A stretch of 5,782 nucleotides of DNA from Bacteroidota bacterium (lineage in GTDB: Bacteria; Bacteroidota; Bacteroidia; Bacteroidales; UBA1556): assembly GCA_003648395.1 (NCBI GenBank), contig QMPB01000331.1, forward strand, positions 1 through 5,782, given 5' to 3'. The notes under the pieces were generated by a model that had not been told where the DNA came from, searched no databases, and saw only the letters and a program-made list of their open reading frames with translations. Both the position numbers and the translations under genes were made by a program. Positions 1 to 4,949 of this stretch are shown piece after piece. How positions within the stretch are numbered: position 1 is the stretch's first letter; every line of letters starts with the position of its first letter.

Positions 1-180
1 AAACAAGGTGGATTTGTTAATGCTCATTGGGATGGTACACCAGAGACAGAACAACTGATAAAAGAAAAAACCAAAGCAACAATAAGAGTAATCCCTGTGG
101 ATGAAAAATTTGAAGAAGGTCTTTGTATTTTAACTGGAAAACCTTCTAAACAGCGTGTAGTATTTGCAAAATCTTATTAG
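1..180 (+). CDS. proS: Prolyl-tRNA synthetase (ProS), C-terminal end, 5' partial
   Basis: This is the 3' end of an open frame that enters from the left edge and stops at TAG 178-180, giving the last 59 residues. They contain [19 protein letters not shown] and the ending [15 protein letters not shown], which I recognise as the C-terminal domain of archaeal/eukaryotic-type (type 3) prolyl-tRNA synthetase. The enzyme is a cytoplasmic class II aminoacyl-tRNA synthetase that charges tRNA-Pro with proline. In this type, the C-terminal domain after the anticodon-binding domain ends in an aromatic residue, as here (Tyr). The catalytic core lies outside the window. No gene follows closely on the same strand, so this is probably the end of its transcript. 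The identification rests on recalled family sequence and the motif match is strong. Confidence 0.9.
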   Translation, partial: KQGGFVNAHWDGTPETEQLIKEKTKATIRVIPVDEKFEEGLCILTGKPSKQRVVFAKSY

Positions 181-425
181 ATGGTGGCTTTAAGAAAACG
201 CCAATAACTACGTTATATTTGCAGTTTTTTTTGTAAAATATTTCGTATATTTCTGAGTTGGGTTTATTTATTATTGGGTTACCTGTTTGGATATCGTCAG
301 GAGTTAAAAAAAGAAATAATAAAAATTCAATGGAAATGACTAGCAGAAATGCTAACCTTTCTTTTGTGGCAACTAACAACGGCGTTGTGCTAGTACTAAA
401 TTTTTAAAACTGTTTCTTAAACGAA

Positions 426-451
426 CGCATTGCAAATGCGCCCGAGTAGGG
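426..451. repeat. Compact double hairpin, REP-like
   Basis: CGCATT at 426-431 is the exact reverse complement of AATGCG at 435-440 around a GCA loop. It is directly followed by CCC 441-443 and GGG 449-451 around GAGTA, so two hairpins stand side by side in 26 bases. The local GC content is much higher than in the AT-rich flanks. Short stems of the type NGCATTGCAAATGCN recur in Bacteroidota intergenic regions, to my recollection, and may be REP-like elements moved by Y1 (RAYT-type) transposases. Only one copy is in the window, so its repeat status is inferred. A transcription terminator is less likely because only a run of five T follows, at 454-458, with no gene reading into it. Confidence 0.4.
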
Positions 452-494
452 GTATTTTTGCTATTAAGATATAAATCTGGGGATTAGTAATTAT

Positions 495-632
495 TTAAAT
501 AACAAATTACAAACATCAAATCACAAATAAATCACAATGATTTAAATACCAATGACCTAAACGGATTTGAGTTTTAGAAAATTGAAAAATTGGAATTTAT
601 TTGTTATTTGAAAATTGCCATTTGGAATTTAA
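495..632. repeat. Long imperfect inverted repeat (about 138 bases)
   Basis: The left arm 495-538 pairs without gaps with the right arm 589-632 (positions sum to 1127). I count 34 of 44 matching bases, including TCAAAT-n-ACAAATAAAT against its complement. Towards the loop, CCTAAAC near 556-562 can pair further with GTTTTAG at 571-577. The arms are very A/C-rich on one side and T/G-rich on the other, which is unlike neutral AT-rich spacer. Long hairpins built from CAAAT/ACAAAT words are, to my recollection, widespread between genes in Bacteroidota. Whether this is a miniature mobile element, a folded RNA or a DNA structure cannot be told from one copy. Confidence 0.55.
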
Positions 633-686
633 CATCTATTCAATATTTTGTGAATCTTTTGGTATTTTTTGATTTAATATTTTTGC

Positions 687-694
687 TATATTTG
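687..694 (+). promoter_or_regulatory. Putative Bacteroidota -7 promoter element for the 728-1345 gene
   Basis: TATATTTG matches the Bacteroidota primary-sigma -7 consensus TAnnTTTG exactly and lies 33 bases before the ATG at 728, a normal leader distance. The partner TTG is not well placed: candidates end at 671 (15-base spacer) and 661 (25-base spacer), where about 19-20 would be expected. The element is plausible by position but weak on the upstream box, in very AT-rich DNA. Confidence 0.45.
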
Positions 695-727
695 TAAAGT
701 ATCATTTATAGCTAAAAATATATAGTC

Positions 728-1345
728 ATGAAAAAAACCATATTTATTCTAATTATTATCTTTTTTAGTAATTACTTGTTCTCGCAAGATACTAATGAAC
801 TTGTAATACCAACTGGTATATCTGCTCTTAGCTTTGTTTCGGCAGATGCTGATAAAAAAGATTTAGCAAAGGAAATAAGCGAGTTTAGATCCAAAGAGTT
901 TATTGTAAATTTTATAATTGGACCAGCAAATTCCAAAGAAATAAAGTTTGAAACAGAAGCCCTAGCTTCTGATAATGGTACGGGTATTATTTCTGTTGCA
1001 TTTAATTGCAATGATATTAATGAAAGAGGACTTTTGCTAGCTTTTTTTGGCAATAATAAAGATGCTAATGGTTATGTGGGTAGTGCTTATGCTTTTAGAT
1101 ATATTCCTTTGAGTAAAGCTAAGGATATGCTTGATCGTATTGACATGGTTATGGAAAGTCATAAAAAATACATTTCTGCTGATATTAATGTTAATAATGT
1201 TTATATCGAATTTGAGGATATAAGGTTTATCATTTATAAAGATGGTGGCGAAAAAATAAGAGTTTTTTGGAATGGTTTTGAGATGATTTGGGAAAAAACG
1301 TCCTTTGATAAAACTAAAAAGAAATTAGAAAAGTGGTTTAGCTAG
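728..1345 (+). CDS. Secreted protein of unknown function
   Basis: This is a 205-residue protein that I do not recognise. Residues 1-19 form a signal peptide: MKKT, then a strongly hydrophobic stretch rich in Ile/Phe, then LFS before Gln20. Cleavage is probably just before that Gln, a common pattern in Bacteroidota, leaving about 186 residues. There is no lipobox Cys and no second membrane segment, so it is expected in the periplasm or outside the cell. The mature part alternates hydrophobic and charged residues (for example VNFIIG near 60 and VYIEFEDIRFIIYK near 157-170), which suggests mostly beta strands. It has one Cys (in FNCND) and a Lys-rich end (KTKKKLEKWFS). The ATG is chosen because the signal peptide starts there and a -7 element lies 33 bases upstream. 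Its last 21 bases overlap the convergent antitoxin frame, which probably reflects a rearrangement on that gene's side. It may be a single-gene transcript. Confidence 0.8.
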   Translation: MKKTIFILIIIFFSNYLFSQDTNELVIPTGISALSFVSADADKKDLAKEISEFRSKEFIVNFIIGPANSKEIKFETEALASDNGTGIISVAFNCNDINERGLLLAFFGNNKDANGYVGSAYAFRYIPLSKAKDMLDRIDMVMESHKKYISADINVNNVYIEFEDIRFIIYKDGGEKIRVFWNGFEMIWEKTSFDKTKKKLEKWFS

Positions 1346-1555
1346 GGGTATATTACATAGTTGATCATCACCATTTTCGTTCATTTCCTTAAACGCAATT
1401 TCCCAATCTTTTCTTGGTGAGGAGATAGGCTTTAAAATCATATGCCCTTTCTCTAGAATAAGTTCAACTTTATCTTTAATGTTGTATTTTTCTAGCAAAG
1501 TCTTACTGAGTCTAAAACCTTTCGAGTTTCCGATTTGTATTATTGATAATTCCAT
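1325..1555 (-). CDS. AbrB/MazE-type antitoxin, probably truncated, no partner toxin
   Basis: This 76-residue protein is a SpoVT/AbrB-fold (MazE-like) DNA-binding antitoxin. Residues 1-43 match the swapped-hairpin domain: MELSIIQIGNSKGFRLSKTLL, then KYNIKDKVELILEKG and ILKPI. Residues 47-66, running from SPRKDWEIAFKEM to NENGDDQL, match the linker region of the Bacteroidota members. Family members normally continue with an acidic tail that wraps and neutralises a MazF/PemK RNase. Here residues 67-76 are CNIPLAKPLF, which is not acidic and is encoded by DNA antisense to the 3' end of the neighbouring secreted-protein gene. No toxin frame follows. The toxin-binding tail and the toxin therefore seem to have been lost by deletion or rearrangement near 1346-1362, leaving an orphan that may still bind DNA. 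The ATG at 1555-1553 gives the conserved N-terminus. Family is certain from the motifs, the decay is inferred. Confidence 0.8.
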   Translation of the reverse strand: MELSIIQIGNSKGFRLSKTLLEKYNIKDKVELILEKGHMILKPISSPRKDWEIAFKEMNENGDDQLCNIPLAKPLF

Positions 1556-1581
1556 AATTGTAACTATTGTTATGGAATTAT
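1546..1581. promoter_or_regulatory. Perfect 12-bp inverted repeat over the antitoxin start, candidate operator
   Basis: ATAATTCCATAA at 1546-1557 is repeated in exact inverse as TTATGGAATTAT at 1570-1581, with 12 bases between them. The lower arm covers the antitoxin's first codons (its ATG is at 1555-1553), and the upper arm lies where its promoter would be, including TATAAT read on the minus strand (1582-1577). Arm centres are 24 bases apart, a little over two helical turns. MazE/AbrB proteins are known to bind palindromes in their own promoters and repress the operon, so autoregulation is the natural reading. A stem in the mRNA leader that hides the start codon is an alternative. Confidence 0.6.
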
Positions 1582-1647
1582 AAAGCTCATTTCAGGGTAA
1601 TATTGGTATTGTTATCAGGGGGCAAACCCATACTTGTTTAAAAAGCC
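1556..1647. other. Spacer between rhomboid and antitoxin genes
   Basis: These 92 bases separate the rhomboid stop from the antitoxin start, both on the minus strand. Besides the upstream arm of the inverted repeat, the sequence TCAGGG occurs twice as a direct repeat (1592-1597 and 1615-1620). A weak stem can form between GGGC 1620-1623 and GCCC 1645-1648 with AAAC/GTTT inside, but no T run follows on the minus strand, so a rho-independent terminator is not supported. Confidence 0.4.
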
Positions 1648-2310
1648 CTATGTATGTGAACTATTCTTCTCAATATCCCAATATGGGTTTTTATCATTAT
1701 CATCATCTTCTTCAAGTTCCCATGAGAATTGTTTTTGTTTAGGTCCTGAATTGCGGTAATATATGGCAAGAATAAGCCCTGCAACAGCACCACCAAGATG
1801 TCCTTCCCAACTTATGTGTTTTTCCTTTGGGAAGAAATCAGGAAAGACTCCCCAAATTAAACTTCCATATAAAAATGTTACTATTAAGGCTAAGGCTGCA
1901 AGTCGTTTATCTTTTCTAATAATACCACTTACAAATAAAAAACTAGCAAGACCATAAACTATTCCACTTGCGCCAATATGCCATGATGGTCTACCTCCAA
2001 ACCAAACCCAAATACCTGATAGAATCCATATTCCAATAAGTACACGCACAGATATATTGTCGTAGAAATAAAAAAGAGCTGAGGATAAAACAATAAATGA
2101 AACCGAATTAGCCATAAGGTGTTCCCAGCTACCATGTATAAAAGGCATTAAAATAATACCTTGAATCCCCTTTATATTAAGCGGATAGTTACCAAGAGTA
2201 CCAAAACTAATGTCGAAACTATATTCAATTAGTTTTATAACCCACATAATAAATAGCAATCCAAAAGGAATGGCTAATGCATATATAAGCTTTTGTTTTT
2301 CTTTTTTCAT
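1648..2310 (-). CDS. Rhomboid family intramembrane serine protease
   Basis: This 220-residue protein with about six membrane segments (roughly 8-28, 63-83, 87-104, 112-132, 137-157, 170-186) is a rhomboid protease, which cleaves other membrane proteins within or near their transmembrane helices. The catalytic Ser is S115 in the HIGASGIVYG motif at the start of segment 4. The catalytic His is H171 in SWEGHLGGAVAG of segment 6. The oxyanion-side residues H64 and N68 are present in the HLMAN motif of segment 2, so the enzyme should be active. After segment 6 comes a cytoplasmic tail with a very acidic patch (ELEEDDDNDKN, about 198-208). The length is normal for a minimal bacterial rhomboid. I start at the ATG at 2310-2308; the frame could be read six codons further to a TTG at 2328, but that TTG overlaps the likely -7 element. 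It is transcribed away from the receptor operon. The substrate is unknown. Confidence 0.93.
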   Translation of the reverse strand: MKKEKQKLIYALAIPFGLLFIMWVIKLIEYSFDISFGTLGNYPLNIKGIQGIILMPFIHGSWEHLMANSVSFIVLSSALFYFYDNISVRVLIGIWILSGIWVWFGGRPSWHIGASGIVYGLASFLFVSGIIRKDKRLAALALIVTFLYGSLIWGVFPDFFPKEKHISWEGHLGGAVAGLILAIYYRNSGPKQKQFSWELEEDDDNDKNPYWDIEKNSSHT

Positions 2311-2325
2311 ATAAAAAATAGCTAA

Positions 2326-2356
2326 CAAAGTTGCGGTTTACTATTATGCACTCAAA
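2326..2356 (-). promoter_or_regulatory. Putative promoter of the rhomboid gene
   Basis: Read on the minus strand, TTTG (2356-2353) is followed after 19 bases by CAACTTTG (2333-2326). This fits the Bacteroidota layout of TTTG near -33 and TAnnTTTG near -7, with one mismatch (C for T). It would start transcription close to 2319, giving a leader of about 8 bases before the ATG at 2310. The upstream box lies three bases from a TTG on the plus strand (2359-2361), so divergent promoters may sit back to back here. Confidence 0.4.
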
Positions 2357-2385
2357 TATTGTGCCTTTTCATATATAATAATGTA

Positions 2386-2393
2386 TATTTTTG
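2386..2393 (+). promoter_or_regulatory. Putative -7 element upstream of the receptor operon, distal
   Basis: TATTTTTG matches TAnnTTTG. A TTG at 2359-2361 lies 24 bases upstream, longer than the usual 19-20 spacer. It falls just inside the longest possible reading frame of the receptor (ATG at 2381), so if it is used that ATG cannot be the start. Confidence 0.35.
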
Positions 2394-2478
2394 CTGCAGA
2401 TGTTATACTACCTTTGTTTAAAAATCGTTATGCAATAATATTCCATATAAATGAAATTAATGATGGCGTTGTTTTAGG

Positions 2479-2486
2479 TAGTTTTG
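2479..2486 (+). promoter_or_regulatory. Putative -7 element of the receptor operon, proximal
   Basis: TAGTTTTG matches TAnnTTTG exactly and lies 23 bases before the ATG at 2510, which would give a leader of about 15-20 bases. No TTG stands at the proper -33 distance. Together with the copy at 2386-2393 it argues that translation starts at 2510 or later. Confidence 0.35.
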
Positions 2487-2509
2487 TTGGTGTTATTCCT
2501 TTTTTACAA

Positions 2510-4948
2510 ATGGAAGCTGGCAAATTTTACTCAACTTTATTGTTGGATAGTGATAATAAGCCGTTGAAAAAAAACTTGAAGGAATATCTCTTAAAAAAAT
2601 TGCTCTTGAAAATAAATAAGAAATATATATTGTCATTTGTGATATTGTTTGCAGCTTTTGTTTTGGCTGCATCGCCGGTTGAAACAAAAACCATAAGTGG
2701 TTATATAACCGATAGCAAGGATGGCGAGTCGTTACCGGGGGCAACTATTTTTATAAAAGACTTGAAAATAGGTTCATCCTCAAATAATTACGGCTATTAT
2801 TCTATCAGCTTGCCTGCTAATAATTATGAAATTGTTTTTTCATTTTTAGGATATACTGATAGGGTTATTGATATTAGGTTAATGAATGATACTACTATCA
2901 ATATTGAAATGGTTAGTGCTAGCGAACAACTTAATGAAGTAGTTATTACTGAGCAATCTGCAAATGCTAATATTATTAGCTCTCAAATGAGTGTGAATAA
3001 GATAAGTAGTAAAACTATTCAGGCTATACCTGCATTAATGGGCGAGATAGATTTAATAAAAGCTCTTCAATTATTGCCTGGTGTAAAATTTGTAGCTGAG
3101 GGTTCATCTGGATTAAGTGTACGAGGTGGATCTCCCGACCAAAACTTAATACTTCTTGACGAAGCTACTGTGTATAACTCAGGCCATTTGATGGGCTTTT
3201 TCTCTGTATTTAATAATGATGCTGTTAAAAGTGTAGAGCTTTATAAAGGTGATTTACCATCAAAATACGGTGGTAGGCTTGCATCTTTAATAGATGTTAG
3301 AATGAAGGATGGGAACATTAAAGAATTTCATGGTAATGGTGGTATTGGTTTGATATCTAGTAGATTAATGCTTGAAGGGCCAATTGCTAAAAATAAGGCT
3401 TCGTTTATGGTAGCAGCTAGAAGGTCATACGCTGATGTGTTTTTATTGCTTTCAAGTAATGAAAATCTTAGAAATAATGTTCTCTATTTTTATGATTTTA
3501 ATGGTAAAGTAAATTATAGCATTAACAAAAATAACCGCATATTTTTATCAGGTTACATGGGAAAAGATGTATTCAAAAATGGTATATTTGGTATGACATG
3601 GGGAAATTCAACAGGTACCATAAGGTGGAATCATATATTTCATGAAAAGCTATTTTCCAATACTGCTTTTGTTGCTAGTAGGTTTAACTACGACCTTGGT
3701 ATTCCCGAAGGTAATTCACGAGCATTTAACTGGGGATCATCGCTAACTGATTATAATTTAAAAAGTGATTATACCTGGTATATGAATTCAAATAACACAA
3801 TTACTTTTGGAATATCAATGATGCATCACACTTTCTTCCCTGGAACCATTGAGGGTATTGGAGAGGAGTCGTTCATCACAAAATATTCGCTTCCAAATAA
3901 CTATGCACTTGAGAGCGCTATATATTTGGGAAATGAGCAAAAACTAGGTTCTGTTTTTATACTTAAGTATGGTGTTAGAGTGAGTATGTTTAATAATATT
4001 GGTTCGGCAACTATTTTTAATTATGATAATGCAGGATCTGTTATTGATTCAACAACATATAGTAGTGGTAACTTTTTTAATACTTATACTGGATTTGAAC
4101 CAAGGTTAGGTGCTGTTTTTATTGTAAATGAAGTATCGTCGATAAAAGCCAGCTATTCAAAAAATATACAATATATACAGCAAGCTCAAAATTCAACTGC
4201 CGGATCGCCATTACATATATGGTTTCCTGCAAGTCCAAATATTCTACCTCAGATTGGCCATCAGATTGCCTTAGGTTATTTCCGTAATTTTAAAAGTGGG
4301 ATGTTCGAAACATCTGCGGAAGCGTATTATAAAAAAACCAACAATGCCATCGACTTTAAGGATCATGCCGATTTATTGCTAAACAAATATATGGAAGGAG
4401 AAATGTTGAGAGGCAAAGGATGGAGCTATGGGGTAGAGGTAATGGTAAAAAAAGCTACTGGGAAATTAACAGGATGGGCTAGTTATACTTTCTCAAAGTC
4501 AATCAGAGAAATAGATGGTATTAATGATAATAAATCCTATGATTCTCCCTACGATCGTCCAAATGATGTTTCAATAGTTGCAAACTACATACTGAATAAA
4601 CATATAAGTTTTGGAGCTACATGGGTTTATTCAACAGGTCAACCAGTAACTTTCCCTGTTGGGAGATTTGAGTATAACAATACAATAATTCCCGTTTACT
4701 CAGATAGAAACAGTTACCGAATGCCAGATTATCATCGCTTAGATTTGTCAGTTACTTTTAAACCCGAAAATAAATCTGGTAAAAAGTGGCATAATGAGTT
4801 TAATATTTCTATTTATAATGCCTATAATCGCCATAATGCATATATGATTAATTTTAAGAGTGAACCTGATACTCCCGATGTTACATATGCTGAAATGACA
4901 TATTTATTTGGAATAATTCCTTCATTCACGTATAATTTTAAATTTTAA
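2510..4948 (+). CDS. TonB-dependent receptor with carboxypeptidase-regulatory-like N-terminal domain
   Basis: From ATG 2510 this is an 812-residue outer-membrane active transporter that imports a ligand using TonB/ExbBD energy. The signal peptide is at about residues 34-54 (KINKK, then a hydrophobic stretch ending FVLAA). A carboxypeptidase-D regulatory-like beta-sandwich spans about 61-137 (TISGYITD, LPGATIFI, GYYSISLP, IVFSFLGY). A TonB-box-like LNEVVIT is at about 141-147. The plug covers about 163-268, with LLPGV, SVRGGSPDQN, LLDEATVYN and SKYGGRLASLIDVRM. The rest is a 22-strand-type barrel ending in Phe (FTYNFKF), the usual outer-membrane assembly signal. The frame is open back to an ATG at 2381, but -7 elements lie between, so I prefer 2510. 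TTG codons at 2600 or 2606 would give an ordinary signal peptide directly. It is one base from the DUF4249 gene and surely co-transcribed. No sigma/anti-sigma pair is next to it. It is not a canonical SusC: no SusD follows. The ligand is unknown. Confidence 0.93.
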   Translation: MEAGKFYSTLLLDSDNKPLKKNLKEYLLKKLLLKINKKYILSFVILFAAFVLAASPVETKTISGYITDSKDGESLPGATIFIKDLKIGSSSNNYGYYSISLPANNYEIVFSFLGYTDRVIDIRLMNDTTINIEMVSASEQLNEVVITEQSANANIISSQMSVNKISSKTIQAIPALMGEIDLIKALQLLPGVKFVAEGSSGLSVRGGSPDQNLILLDEATVYNSGHLMGFFSVFNNDAVKSVELYKGDLPSKYGGRLASLIDVRMKDGNIKEFHGNGGIGLISSRLMLEGPIAKNKASFMVAARRSYADVFLLLSSNENLRNNVLYFYDFNGKVNYSINKNNRIFLSGYMGKDVFKNGIFGMTWGNSTGTIRWNHIFHEKLFSNTAFVASRFNYDLGIPEGNSRAFNWGSSLTDYNLKSDYTWYMNSNNTITFGISMMHHTFFPGTIEGIGEESFITKYSLPNNYALESAIYLGNEQKLGSVFILKYGVRVSMFNNIGSATIFNYDNAGSVIDSTTYSSGNFFNTYTGFEPRLGAVFIVNEVSSIKASYSKNIQYIQQAQNSTAGSPLHIWFPASPNILPQIGHQIALGYFRNFKSGMFETSAEAYYKKTNNAIDFKDHADLLLNKYMEGEMLRGKGWSYGVEVMVKKATGKLTGWASYTFSKSIREIDGINDNKSYDSPYDRPNDVSIVANYILNKHISFGATWVYSTGQPVTFPVGRFEYNNTIIPVYSDRNSYRMPDYHRLDLSVTFKPENKSGKKWHNEFNISIYNAYNRHNAYMINFKSEPDTPDVTYAEMTYLFGIIPSFTYNFKF

Positions 4949-4949
4949 T

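Larger units (their letters stand above)
181..727. other. Gene-poor intergenic region with repeats
   Basis: I see no convincing gene in these 547 bases. Just after the proS stop is a weak hairpin (TGGC 185-188 with GCCA 200-203, plus TTT/AAA inside with a bulged C). A second small one (204-208 with 212-216) is followed by a run of eight T at 225-232, so proS transcription may end here, although neither stem is strong. A perfect TAnnTTTG match sits at 214-221 but drives no visible gene. A short palindrome (ACAACG at 376-381 with CGTTGT at 383-388) follows. Two better-supported structures, at 426-451 and 495-632, are listed separately. A minus-strand open frame at 146-379 starts only with TTG and runs antisense into proS, so I do not accept it as a gene. 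Confidence 0.6.

Noticed and set aside
146..379. Minus-strand open frame of 77 codons with a hydrophobic N-terminal stretch
   Set aside because: It starts only with TTG, runs antisense into the end of proS, has no recognisable family and shows no clear promoter. I treat it as chance.
371..394. Possible integron attC-like recombination site (TAACAACGGCGTTGTGC)
   Set aside because: The core does not fit GTTRRRY (it reads GTTGTGC), there are no paired boxes with a bulged stem, and no cassette gene is adjacent. A 6-bp palindrome alone is weak.
181..727. tRNA or other standard RNA gene in the long spacer
   Set aside because: I found no cloverleaf arms or TPsiC-like sequence. The strong structures here are hairpins without an RNA-gene signature.
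772..1053. Minus-strand open frame of 93 codons
   Set aside because: It lies wholly antisense to the secreted-protein gene, which has a signal peptide and a promoter. The frame is a shadow.
1617..1649. Possible terminator after the rhomboid gene
   Set aside because: The stem is only four plus four base pairs with a five-base bulge, and no T run follows on the minus strand.
1763..1957. Plus-strand open frame of 64 codons
   Set aside because: It is antisense within the rhomboid gene, whose catalytic motifs prove the other strand is coding.
2493..2744. Minus-strand open frame of 83 codons
   Set aside because: It is antisense to the 5' end of the receptor gene, across its signal peptide and first domain. 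No family resemblance.
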